DNA of 64,000 nucleotides. It comes from Knufia peltigerae. Its lineage: Eukaryota > Ascomycota > Eurotiomycetes > Chaetothyriales > Trichomeriaceae. The stretch is taken from contig JAPDRN010000049.1 in NCBI GenBank assembly GCA_030247855.1, forward strand, positions 124,001 through 188,000, written 5' to 3'. This document shows positions 26,089-34,415 of this stretch, one piece after another (the stretch's first letter is position 1; each line of letters begins with the position of its first letter). The translations under genes and the position numbers were made by a program. Below the pieces are notes generated by a model. It was given only the letters and a program-made list of their open reading frames with translations, ran no database searches and was not told where the DNA came from.

Positions 26089-27204
26089 ATGTTGTTCACC
26101 CCCCACCGCCTGGGCGCGCTGACGCTGCCCAACCGCATCGTGATGCCGCCGATGACCCGCTCGCGTGCGGCTGCCGGCAATGTTGCCACCACACAGATGG
26201 CCGAGTACTACGCCCAGCGTGCCGGTGCCGGTCTGATTGTCAGCGAAGGCACACAGATCAGCCCGCAGGGCCAGGGCTATGCCTGGACCCCGGGCATCCA
26301 CAGCGAAGCGCAGGTGCAGGGCTGGCGCAGGGTCACAGATGCCGTGCACGCGGCCGGTGGTCGCATCTACGCCCAGCTCTGGCATGTGGGCCGGGTGTCC
26401 CATGTCGCCCTGCAGCCGGAGGGCGCGGCACCGGTCTCTTCCTCGGCGCTGCTGGCCGAAGGAGTGAAGGTCTTCGTTGACCCGACTGGTGCCGGTCCGG
26501 AATCTGGCGTGGGCGAGATGATCCAGCACTCGATGCCGCGCGCGCTGGGCGAAGAGGAGATCCCGGGCATCGTGGCTGACTATGCGCAGGCGACCCGCAA
26601 TGCACTGGCCGCTGGCTTTGACGGCGTTGAGCTGCATGGTGCCAACGGTTATCTGATCAACCAGTTCATCGATTCGCAGGCCAACCAGCGCACCGATGCC
26701 TACGGCGGCGCGCTGCAGAATCGCCTGCGCTTCCTGCGCGAGGTGGTGCAGGCGGTGGTCGATGTTGCTGGCGGCGACCGCGTAGGCGTGCGGCTGGCGC
26801 CGTTGACCACGCTGCAGGGTGCGGTGGACGACACGCCGCAGGCGACCTATCTGGCTGCCGCGCACCTGCTGGGTGAGCTGGGCGTAGGCTACCTTCACAT
26901 CGCCGAGGCCGACTGGGAGGATGCCCCGTTGATGCCGGTGGCGTTCAAACAGGCGCTGCGGATGATCTATCCGGGCACGTTGATCTACGCCGGCAAGTAC
27001 ACCGCCGAGCGTGCCAGGCAGGCGCTGGAGGAAGGCTGGGCTGACCTGATCGGCTTCGGTCGGCCGTTCATCGCCAATCCGGATCTGCCTGAGCGCCTGC
27101 GCGTGGGCGCGGAGCTGAATCTTCCTGATCGCGCGACGTACTTCGGCGGTGGCGCGGTCGGGTTCACCGACTATCCGGTGCTGGAGGAGGCCGTGGAGGC
27201 CTGA
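26089..27204 (+). CDS. Old Yellow Enzyme-type ene-reductase (NADH:flavin oxidoreductase)
   Basis: 371 residues from ATG 26089. It is an FMN-dependent TIM barrel that reduces activated C=C bonds (NemA/XenA/OYE family). 'LPNRIVMPPMTRSRA' opens the barrel and 'QLWHVGRVSH' follows. 'GVELHGANGYLINQFID' carries the His/Asn substrate pair (near residues 181-184), and 'YGGALQNRLRFL', 'YAGKYTAERA' and 'LIGFGRPFIANPDLPERLR' form the FMN-phosphate region. All are intact. REP elements follow at once. Confidence 0.93.
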   Translation: MLFTPHRLGALTLPNRIVMPPMTRSRAAAGNVATTQMAEYYAQRAGAGLIVSEGTQISPQGQGYAWTPGIHSEAQVQGWRRVTDAVHAAGGRIYAQLWHVGRVSHVALQPEGAAPVSSSALLAEGVKVFVDPTGAGPESGVGEMIQHSMPRALGEEEIPGIVADYAQATRNALAAGFDGVELHGANGYLINQFIDSQANQRTDAYGGALQNRLRFLREVVQAVVDVAGGDRVGVRLAPLTTLQGAVDDTPQATYLAAAHLLGELGVGYLHIAEADWEDAPLMPVAFKQALRMIYPGTLIYAGKYTAERARQALEEGWADLIGFGRPFIANPDLPERLRVGAELNLPDRATYFGGGAVGFTDYPVLEEAVEA

Positions 27205-27210
27205 TTCCGC

Positions 27211-27276
27211 GTCCGCCGGGCATGGCCCGGCGCTACCGATGCTGGTGGGTGGGTGCCGACCGTTGGTCGGCACTAC
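27211..27276. repeat. Two SMAG/REP elements
   Basis: On the minus strand GTAGCGCCGGGCCATGCCCGGC (27211-27236) and GTAGTGCCGACCAACGGTCGGCA (27251-27276) occur in tandem. Both start with GTAG and carry an internal palindrome. They lie between the convergent ene-reductase and mscS-type genes. Confidence 0.88.
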
Positions 27277-27285
27277 CAGGATGGG

Positions 27286-28179
27286 TCAGGGCTTGTCGCG
27301 TACCAGCGCGTCGGCCTCGACCACGCCGCCATCCTTGCCATGCAGGTACAGGTGCATGTCCTGCTGCGGATACGGGATGTTGATGCCGGCCTTGTCGTAG
27401 TCCAGCTTGATCTGCTCCAGCAGGGTGACCTTGGTGCCGAAGTGGTCCGCCGACTTCACATAGCAGCGGATTCCCAGGTTGATCGCGTGCGCGCCCAGCT
27501 CGTACACCACCACGTCCGGTGCGGGCGTCTGCAGCACGCGCGGGTCGGCCTTCATCAGTGCCAGTGCGGTATCGCGGGCCAGCTGGATGTTGTCTTCGTA
27601 GCCGATGCCCACCACCAGTTCGACACGGCGGGTGGGCTCTGCCGTGAGGTTGATGATCGGGGCAGCAGTGATCAACGTGTTCGGAATGGTGGTGTGCTGG
27701 TTGTCGGCGCCGGTGATCACGGTCTGGAAAATGCGCACCTCGCGTACCGTGCCGGTCTGCCCGGCGATGGTCACCACATCGCCCACGCGGAACGGGCGCA
27801 GGGTCACCAGCATCACGCCCGAGGCGATGTTCGACAGCGAATCCTTCAGTGCCAGGCCAACGGCCAGACCGGCGGTGCCGAGCACGGCCAGCAGCGGCGT
27901 GATCTGTACGCCCAGCGTGCCGATGGCCAGGATCACTACGATCACCAGCGAGGCCGCATAGACCACGTTGCGCAGGAAGCTGCCCAGCATCGGGTCTACG
28001 CCCATGCGCGCGGTGGCGCGTGGCATCGCATTGGACAGCCGGCGCGCCACCCACATGCCGACCAGCAGCACGACGATGGCGGCCAGCAACGGCACGCCGT
28101 AGGTTTCCAGCAGGCGTTCCCAGTCGAGCGAATGGAACCAGGACGTCGTGGCGGGCGAGGGTGGGGCAGCGGCGATCAT
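27286..28179 (-). CDS. Small-conductance mechanosensitive channel (MscS family)
   Basis: 297 residues with three N-terminal membrane helices. The pore helix region 'LLAVLGTAGLAVGLALKDSLSNIASGVML' (about 97-125) shows the Gly/Ala packing of MscS TM3. The beta domain follows with 'PFRVGDVVTIAGQTGTV' and 'NQHTTIPN', the conserved motifs of the family. Length is close to that of E. coli MscS. It releases solutes under osmotic downshock in the inner membrane. A stem-loop separates it from ppsA upstream. Confidence 0.93.
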   Translation of the reverse strand: MIAAAPPSPATTSWFHSLDWERLLETYGVPLLAAIVVLLVGMWVARRLSNAMPRATARMGVDPMLGSFLRNVVYAASLVIVVILAIGTLGVQITPLLAVLGTAGLAVGLALKDSLSNIASGVMLVTLRPFRVGDVVTIAGQTGTVREVRIFQTVITGADNQHTTIPNTLITAAPIINLTAEPTRRVELVVGIGYEDNIQLARDTALALMKADPRVLQTPAPDVVVYELGAHAINLGIRCYVKSADHFGTKVTLLEQIKLDYDKAGINIPYPQQDMHLYLHGKDGGVVEADALVRDKP

Positions 28180-28242
28180 GCGGACTCCTTTGCGACGGGA
28201 ACATGTGCGACAGGAACATGGCGTGCGCGGACGCCAGAAACA

Positions 28243-28268
28243 GCAAGCCCCGCGAAGGCGGGGCTTGC
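28243..28268 (-). terminator. Hairpin terminator after ppsA
   Basis: A perfect 11-base-pair stem (28243-28253 with 28258-28268) and a four-base loop. On the minus strand it is followed by TGTTTCT, a modest T run. It sits between the end of ppsA and the start of the mscS-type gene. Confidence 0.75.
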
Positions 28269-28329
28269 GTGCAACTTCAGTATGGGCCGATCTCGATGAA
28301 AGCGACGTCAGCCATCAAGCGTCAACAGC

Positions 28330-29759
28330 TCAACCCTTGGCCTTCAACTTGGCCAGACGCAGCCAGGTATCGACCACGGTGTCCGGGTTCAGCGACACCG
28401 ACTCGATGCCTTCCTGCATCAGCCACTCGGCCAAATCCGGATGATCGGATGGGCCCTGACCGCAGATGCCGACGTACTTGCCCTTGGCACGCGCCGACTT
28501 GATCGCCATCGACAGCAGCTTCTTCACCGCCGGGTTCCGCTCATCGAACAGGTGCGCGACGATCGACGAGTCGCGATCCAGGCCCAGGGTCAGCTGGGTC
28601 AGGTCGTTGGAGCCGATCGAGAAGCCATCGAAGATTTCCAGGAACTCATCGGCGAGCAGTGCGTTGGACGGCACTTCGCACATCATGATGATCTTCAGGC
28701 CGTTCTCGCCCTGCTTCAGGCCGTTCTGTTCGAGCACCTCGACGACCTTGCGGCCTTCTTCCAGGGTGCGCACGAACGGGATCATGACCCACAGGTTGTC
28801 CAGGCCCATCTCGTTGCGCACGCGCAGCACGGCCTTGCACTCCAGTGCGAAGGCGGCCGAGAAGCTCGGGTCGACGTAACGGCTGGCGCCGCGGAAGCCG
28901 ATCATCGGGTTCTCTTCGTGCGGCTCGTAGCCGCTGCCGCCGATCAGGTTGGCGTACTCGTTGGACTTGAAGTCCGACAGGCGCACGATCACCGGGTTCG
29001 GCGCGACCGAGGCAGTCAGGGTGGCGATGCCTTCGGCCAGACGGTTCACGTAGAAGCCCACCGGATCGGAATAACCGGCGATCTTCTCGTCGATCTTCTT
29101 CTTGGTCGCAGCGTCCTGACGGTCGTATTCCAGCAGCGCGTTGGGGTGGATGCCGATGTGGCTGGCGATGATCATTTCCAGGCGTGCCAGGCCGATGCCG
29201 GCGTTCGGCAGCTGGCCGAAGTCGAAGGCACGTTCCGGGTTGGCCACGTTCATCATGATCTTCAACGGTGCCGGCGGCATGTTGCCCAGATCGGTGGTGG
29301 TGCGCTCGAAACCGAGCTTGCCTTCGTAGATGAAGCCGGTATCGCCTTCAGCGCAGCTGACGGTAACCAGCTGGCCATCTTCGATGACCTTGGTCGCGTT
29401 GCCCGAACCAACCACGGCCGGCACGCCCAGCTCGCGGGCGATGATCGCGGCGTGGCAAGTACGGCCGCCGCGGTTGGTGACGATCGCCGATGCGCGCTTC
29501 ATCACCGGCTCCCAATCGGGATCGGTCATGTCGGCGATCAGCACGTCGCCCGGCTGCACGCGGTTCATGTCTTCCAGCGTCTTCACCACGCGCGCCACGC
29601 CGGCACCGATCTTGGCGCCCACGGCACGGCCTTCGGCGAGAACGTTGCCGCCCTTCTCGGTCAGCGCAAAACGCTCGATCTGGGTGGCATGGCTGCGCGA
29701 CTTCACGGTTTCCGGGCGCGCCTGCACGATGAACAGCTTGCCGCTGACACCGTCCTTGG

Positions 29760-29792
<33 letters not shown>

Positions 29793-30708
29793 TTTCGATG
29801 GTCAGCGCCTGGCGCGACAGTTCGGCCACGTCTTCATCGTTGATCGAGAAGGTGGTGCGCAGTTCGGACGGGGTGTCCTCGATCCTGACGCGCTCGCCGG
29901 GGACATCCGAATACACCATGCGGATCGCCTTGCTGCCGAGCGAACGACGCAGGATCGCCGGCTTGCCGGCCTGCAGGGTGGGCTTGTAGACGTAGAACTC
30001 GTCGGGGTTGACCGCGCCCTGCACGACCATTTCGCCCAGGCCGAACGAGGAGGTGACGAACACCACGTCGCGGAAGCCGGACTCGGTGTCCAGGGTGAAC
30101 AGCACGCCGGATGCGCCCACGCCCGAACGCACCATCAGCTGCACGCCCGCCGACAGGAACACGTCCTCATGCTTGAAGCCGTGGTGCACGCGGTAAGCGA
30201 TGGCACGGTCGTTGTACAGCGAGGCGAACACTTCCTTGACCTTGTGCACGACATCGTCGGCACCGGTGACGTTGAGGAAGGTTTCCTGCTGACCGGCGAA
30301 GGAGGCATCGGGCAGATCTTCGGCGGTGGCCGAAGAACGCACGGCTACGGCCACATCGCCGCCACCGTTGTCGGCGCTCAGCTTGGCGTAGGCGCTGCGG
30401 ATGTCCTGGTCCAGCTGCGGCTGCAGCGGCGCGTCGATCACCCAGCTCCGGATTTCCTTGCCGGCCGCGGTCAGCGCGGTGACGTCCTCGACGTCCAGCG
30501 TGGCCAGTTTGTCGAAGATGCGCTTGGACAGGTCGTTATGTGCGATGAAGTCCTTGAAGGCTTCAGACGTGGTCGCATAACCTCCAGGAACGGAGACGCC
30601 CAGACCGGCCAGGTTGCCGATCATCTCGCCCAGCGAGGAATTCTTGCCGCCTACGCGGGCCAGGTCGGCCAGACGCAGTTCGTGCAACCACAGGATGTTC
30701 TCGTTCAA
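28330..30708 (-). CDS. ppsA: Phosphoenolpyruvate synthase
   Basis: 792 residues from a TTG at 30708 (GGAG eight bases upstream), the usual length of PpsA. It makes PEP from pyruvate and ATP. The order is the N-terminal ATP-grasp domain ('VGGKNSSLGEMI', 'VAVRSSATAEDLPDASFAGQQ'), then the phosphohistidine domain ('GGRTCHAAIIARELGVPAVVG'), then the PEP-utilising barrel ('GSNDLTQLTLGLDRDS', 'GICGQGPSDHPDL' with the catalytic Cys). It is divergent from ppsR, its known regulator in other bacteria. Confidence 0.97.
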
Positions 30709-30853
30709 GCGCGATGCTCCGTTTGGCCATCGCCCGAGGCGGGCTTGGATGGCCGCGTCCGTAGGAAGAAGCCGATATGATGCCGGGCAGACCACCGTCG
30801 GCACAAGCTTGTGTTGGCGGCCCTTTTAGGCTTCGTAGGGGGTAAATGCGCGC

Positions 30854-31675
30854 ATGTCGACCATCCGTCCGGTGTTCTACGTTTCCGATGGAACCGGTAT
30901 CACCGCTGAAACCATTGGGCATAGCCTGCTGACCCAGTTCTCCGGGTTCAGCTTCATTACCGACCGGATGTCATTTGTCGATGACCCCGAAAAAGCCCGC
31001 GAAGCCTGTGCCCGGATCCAGGCGGCGGGGGAGCGCTACCAGGTCCGGCCGATCGTGGTGAACTCCTGCGTGGACCAGAGCCTGAGCCTGATCCTGGCCG
31101 AAAGCGGGGCGCTGATGCTGGATGTGTTCGCCCCGTTCATCGAGCCGCTGGAGCGCGAACTGTCCAGCTCGCGCCTGAACCGGGTCGGCCAGGCCCACGG
31201 CATGGTCGACTTCGACACCTACCACCGGCGCATCAATGCGATGAACTTCGCGCTGACCCATGACGATGGCATCGCGGTGAACTACGACGATGCCGACGTG
31301 ATCCTGGTGGCGGTGTCGCGGGCCGGCAAGACGCCCACCTGCATCTATCTGGCGCTGCACTACGGGGTGCGCGCGGCCAACTACCCGTTGACCGACGAGG
31401 ATCTGGAGAGCGACCGCCTGCCGCCACGGCTGCGCAACTACCGACGCAAGCTGTTCGGCCTGACCATCGACCCCGACCGCCTGCAGCAGATCCGCCAGGA
31501 GCGCCGGCCCAATTCGCGCTACGCCAACCTGGATACCTGCAAGCGCGAGGTTGCTGCGGCGGAGGTCATGTTCCAGATGGAGCGCATCCCGACCCTCAGC
31601 ACCACCCACACCTCGATCGAGGAGATCTCCAGCAAGGTGCTGGGCACGCTGGGGCTGCAGCGCGAGCTGTATTGA
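30854..31675 (+). CDS. ppsR: PEP synthetase regulatory protein (kinase/phosphorylase)
   Basis: 273 residues from ATG 30854. It belongs to the DUF299/YdiA family, which inactivates PpsA by ADP-dependent phosphorylation and reactivates it by Pi-dependent phosphorolysis. 'FYVSDGTGITAETIG' at the start, 'VSRAGKTPTCIYLA' (the P-loop-like site near residues 155-168) and 'YPLTDEDLESDRLP' are visible. It shares the 145-base intergenic region with ppsA and is transcribed the other way. Confidence 0.96.
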   Translation: MSTIRPVFYVSDGTGITAETIGHSLLTQFSGFSFITDRMSFVDDPEKAREACARIQAAGERYQVRPIVVNSCVDQSLSLILAESGALMLDVFAPFIEPLERELSSSRLNRVGQAHGMVDFDTYHRRINAMNFALTHDDGIAVNYDDADVILVAVSRAGKTPTCIYLALHYGVRAANYPLTDEDLESDRLPPRLRNYRRKLFGLTIDPDRLQQIRQERRPNSRYANLDTCKREVAAAEVMFQMERIPTLSTTHTSIEEISSKVLGTLGLQRELY

Positions 31676-31695
31676 CGGGTGCGCCATGGCCAATG

Positions 31696-31782
31696 GTCGT
31701 GGCCCACCTGCGCGGTTGACAGGGCGCTACGAGCCACAGTCGTGGCCCACCTGCGCGGTGGGTATCGACCGTTGGTCGATAC
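31696..31782. repeat. Short direct repeats and a REP-like palindrome
   Basis: A 21-base direct repeat (31696-31716 and 31739-31759, GTCGTGGCCCACCTGCGCGGT) lies 43 bases apart. It is followed by a REP-like palindrome GTATCGACCGTTGGTCGATAC at 31762-31782. They fill the gap between ppsR and the YqiB-like gene. Confidence 0.75.
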
Positions 31783-31845
31783 AGGGCCCCTTTGGCCGGA
31801 GCCGAGCAGTCCCCACGTTGAAGGGCCAACGTGTAGGATCAACCC

Positions 31846-32358
31846 ATGGCCCGAGCATTGCCCCGTACCGAGCGCATTCCCCGCCTGAGCCGGCTGAGCT
31901 GGCTGATGGGGCTGTACGCAGAGAACTACCGTCACCTGGTGCGCCTGTTCGCGCCGGCCGAGCTGGTGGCGGGAAGCTATGTCTCTTCGGTGGGCGATGG
32001 CCTGGACGTGCGTCTGGATGTGATCGAGTGCCACCGCTACACGGTGGAACTGCGCCTGACCTATGACCTGGCCGACCCGGTGACCGGTGAACCGGACCCA
32101 TCGGCCTTCGTCCGCCTGTACCGCGACGCCCGCCAGGCCGAGACCACCCACTGCTACGTCGGCCGCCGCTGGCAGGACACGATGGGCCTGTACCCGCCGC
32201 CGGCCGAGCTGATCAGCCATCGCATGCGGATGAACACCTTCCTAGGCAAATGGCTGGAATACCTGGCCGAACGCGGCCATGGCGTAGCCACCCTGCATCG
32301 AGACCCTGACGGCCACACCGTGGGTGCCGGCGACCGTCGCCTATCGCTGGTGCGTTGA
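31846..32358 (+). CDS. DUF1249 (YqiB-like) protein
   Basis: 170 residues. 'MGLYAENYRHLVRLF' near the start and 'LDVRLDVIECHRYTVELRLTYDL' and 'RLYRDARQAE' later are the DUF1249 pattern seen in YqiB of Enterobacteria. The protein is soluble and uncharacterised. The Nudix gene follows 40 bases downstream and could be co-transcribed. Confidence 0.85.
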   Translation: MARALPRTERIPRLSRLSWLMGLYAENYRHLVRLFAPAELVAGSYVSSVGDGLDVRLDVIECHRYTVELRLTYDLADPVTGEPDPSAFVRLYRDARQAETTHCYVGRRWQDTMGLYPPPAELISHRMRMNTFLGKWLEYLAERGHGVATLHRDPDGHTVGAGDRRLSLVR

Positions 32359-32398
32359 TCGGCCATAATCCACGGCTGACCCGCCGCCGGACCCGCAC

Positions 32399-32887
32399 AT
32401 GCCGTATACCCCGATCGTCGCCACCCTGGGCTATGTGCTCTCGCCCGATCGTCGCCAGGTGCTGATGATCCATCGCAATACCCGGCCCGGCGACCACCAC
32501 CTTGGCAAGTACAACGGCTTGGGCGGCAAGGTCGAACCGACCGAAGACGTGGCCGCCGGCATGCGCCGTGAAATCGCCGAGGAGGCCGGCATCGACTGCA
32601 CGGCCATGCGCCTGCGCGGCACCATCAGTTGGCCGGGCTTCGGCAAGCACGGCGAGGACTGGTTCGGTTTCGTGTTCGTCATCGACAGCTTCGAGGGTGC
32701 CCCGCACGGCGGCAACCACGAAGGCACCCTGGAGTGGGTGGACGTGGACAAGCTCGACCAGTTGCCGATGTGGGAGGGCGACCGCAACTTCCTGCCGCTG
32801 GTGTTCGATGCCGATCCGCGCCCGTTCCACGGGGTGATGCCTTACCGGGATGGACGCATGCAGAGCTGGTCCTTCAGCCGTCTTTGA
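32399..32887 (+). CDS. Nudix hydrolase, 8-oxo-dGTP diphosphatase type
   Basis: 162 residues. The Nudix box is complete: 'GGKVEPTEDVAAGMRREIAEEAGI' spans about residues 42-65 with the metal-binding REIAEE. 'VLMIHRNTRPGDHHLGKYNGLGGK' and 'SWPGFGKHGEDWFGFVFV' fit the MutT/MTH1-like branch that handles oxidised nucleotides. The exact substrate is inferred. A REP-rich gap follows. Confidence 0.9.
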   Translation: MPYTPIVATLGYVLSPDRRQVLMIHRNTRPGDHHLGKYNGLGGKVEPTEDVAAGMRREIAEEAGIDCTAMRLRGTISWPGFGKHGEDWFGFVFVIDSFEGAPHGGNHEGTLEWVDVDKLDQLPMWEGDRNFLPLVFDADPRPFHGVMPYRDGRMQSWSFSRL

Positions 32888-32900
32888 CCTGGCCAGCTTG

Positions 32901-33059
32901 GTAGTGCCGGCCGCTGGCCGGCAGCCGTCCTCGTCTTCGACGAAGCCGGCTGCCCCCGCATCCTCCCTTAACCCCGCGCCTTCGGCGCGCCCCCTTGAAC
33001 AACAAGGGGGCTCTCCACCCGCCGGGTCCACGGTAGTGCCGGCCAGCGGCCGGCACTAC
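32901..33059. repeat. REP/SMAG elements and GC hairpins
   Basis: A SMAG unit lies at 32901-32923 (GTAGTGCCGGCCGCTGGCCGGCA). A fully palindromic one at 33033-33059 has GTAG at one end and CTAC at the other. Between them are hairpins CGCGCC-TTC-GGCGCG (32975-32989) and CCCCCTT/AAGGGGG (32990-33010). The last element touches the stop of the minus-strand gene that follows. Confidence 0.85.
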
Positions 33060-33433
33060 CGGCGGCGCGCCAGCAGCAGGTGGAAGTGCTTTTCCCGCTG
33101 CTGGCCGTCATTGCCGGCCGTGCATTCGCGATGCGTGCGCCAGGCCGTGACGCTGAATCCGGACACCCGCAGCGCCAGCTCCACGGCATCCAGCTCATGC
33201 AGTTCAAAGTCATCGGCGAAGGGCAGGCTGCGCATGAATCCAGCATCGCCGAAGGCCAGGCATAGCCGGCCGCCGCGATGCAGCACCCGCGCCAGCTCAT
33301 CCGCCAGCAACGCGATTGCTGCCTGGTTGAGGGCGGCGTTGCTGCGGTTCATCGATTCGCCCACGGCCAGCGCGGCCTCGCCATGGGGCTGCCGCAACTG
33401 CGCGGCCAGGGTGCGTGCATCCAGCATCAACAT
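33056..33433 (-). pseudogene. Class I SAM methyltransferase with internal deletion
   Basis: 125 residues from ATG 33433. The N-terminal part ('LAAQLRQPHGEAALAVGESMN', then 'RSNAALNQAAIALLA') is the usual lead-in to a SAM-binding domain. It is followed at once by 'ELARVLHRGGRLCLAFGD' and 'FELHELDAVELALRVSGFSV', which belong to the last third of such enzymes. The SAM-binding motif I (the E/DxGxGxG region) and some 80-100 residues are missing, though the frame is kept. The junction lies at about 33295-33308, where the 7-mer CGCCAGC occurs twice (33290-33296 and 33302-33308). It is very likely non-functional as a methyltransferase. Confidence 0.7.
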
Positions 33434-33571
33434 CGTCCGTCGGTAGGGAGTCGGACGTGGCGGCGGCGGGTCCGCCGCAGACCATAGCGCCAGCCGATTG
33501 GCTTGGGAAGTAGGAAAACCCCGGCTTGAGGTGATCAGGAAATGTCCAGCTTCGCAGTCGGTGAGAGCTAG

Positions 33572-33617
33572 TTGTCCACAGGGGGTGTGGATTACGCGTG
33601 GGCAACTTTGTGGATAA
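33572..33617. promoter_or_regulatory. Cluster of three DnaA-box-like 9-mers ahead of pssA
   Basis: The 345-base gap 33434-33778 holds no gene I can support. Within 46 bases lie TTGTCCACA (33572-33580, + strand, one mismatch to the TTATCCACA DnaA box), TAATCCACA on the minus strand (33586-33594, one mismatch), and a perfect TTATCCACA on the minus strand (33609-33617). Such clustering is rarely chance in GC-rich DNA. DnaA binding is inferred; no AT-rich unwinding region is evident. Confidence 0.45.
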
Positions 33618-33778
33618 GCGCTGACAGGCGCCACCCCCCTAGGCTGTCAAGATGGGTGGCGAAAAATTCACCGCTGGTGAGGATCGGTGAGTGACGGGTG
33701 AAGGACAGGGGCAGCCCACGCTGTTGCCGGTGGCGGCGCTCGCGGTACCCTGTGGGCCTTGATGCCCCGTGAGACTTC

Positions 33779-34393
33779 ATGAAACGTCACTTCTCGATGC
33801 TGCGCGAGTTCCATCTGGCGGACTGGTTCACCCTCGCCAACGCTTTCTGCGGCACCGGCGCGGTGTTTGCCGCGATGCGTTTCCTGCAGGACGGCGAGCG
33901 TGGCTATCTGCTGTTCGGCATGGCGCTGATCCCGCTGGCTTTCATTTTCGATGCACTGGACGGCCGTATCGCGCGCTGGCGCAAGTCCAGTTCGACCCTG
34001 GGCCGCGAGCTGGACTCGCTGTCCGACGTCATTTCCTTCGGTGTCGCACCGGCAGCGCTGGCCTATGCCTGTGGCATGCAGGGCGGCTGGGACTGGCTGG
34101 TGCTGAGCTACTTCGTCTGTTGCGGCGTCAGCCGCCTGGCCCGGTACAACGTGACCGCCGAGGCGATGAGCGGTGACGAAGGCAAGGTGAAGTACTTCGA
34201 GGGAACGCCGATTCCCACCAGCCTGGCGCTGGTGATCGTGCTGGCGATTGCCGCCGGCACCGATGCCATCGGCCACGACCTGTGGCTGGGCCAGTGGCAG
34301 ATCGGCCCCTGGCAGCTGCATCCGTTGGTGCTGCTGTTCGCGCTGTCCGGGTCGCTGATGATCAGCAAGACCCTGCGCATTCCCAAGCCATGA
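33779..34393 (+). CDS. pssA: CDP-diacylglycerol-serine O-phosphatidyltransferase
   Basis: 204 residues, membrane bound. It makes phosphatidylserine, the precursor of phosphatidylethanolamine. The CDP-alcohol phosphotransferase motif is complete in 'FDALDGRIARWRKSSSTLGRELDSLSD' (about 60-86, pattern DG..AR........G...D...D). Several membrane helices follow, such as 'LALVIVLAIAAGTDA' and 'PLVLLFALSGSLMISK'. It is a class II PssA of normal length. The PHA synthase genes follow 22 bases downstream. Confidence 0.94.
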   Translation: MKRHFSMLREFHLADWFTLANAFCGTGAVFAAMRFLQDGERGYLLFGMALIPLAFIFDALDGRIARWRKSSSTLGRELDSLSDVISFGVAPAALAYACGMQGGWDWLVLSYFVCCGVSRLARYNVTAEAMSGDEGKVKYFEGTPIPTSLALVIVLAIAAGTDAIGHDLWLGQWQIGPWQLHPLVLLFALSGSLMISKTLRIPKP

Positions 34394-34415
34394 CCCAGCC
34401 CTGCGGAGGAGCGCG

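Noticed and set aside
28441..30780. 779-residue open frame opposite ppsA
   Set aside because: Mirror frame of ppsA caused by codon bias; it has no family motif, while ppsA is complete on the other strand.
24982..33059. CRISPR array
   Set aside because: The repeated units are palindromic REP elements at irregular distances, with no regular spacers and no cas genes.
33572..33617. Chromosomal replication origin
   Set aside because: Despite DnaA-like boxes there is no dnaA, dnaN or gidA neighbour and no AT-rich unwinding stretch; it is listed only as a regulatory candidate.
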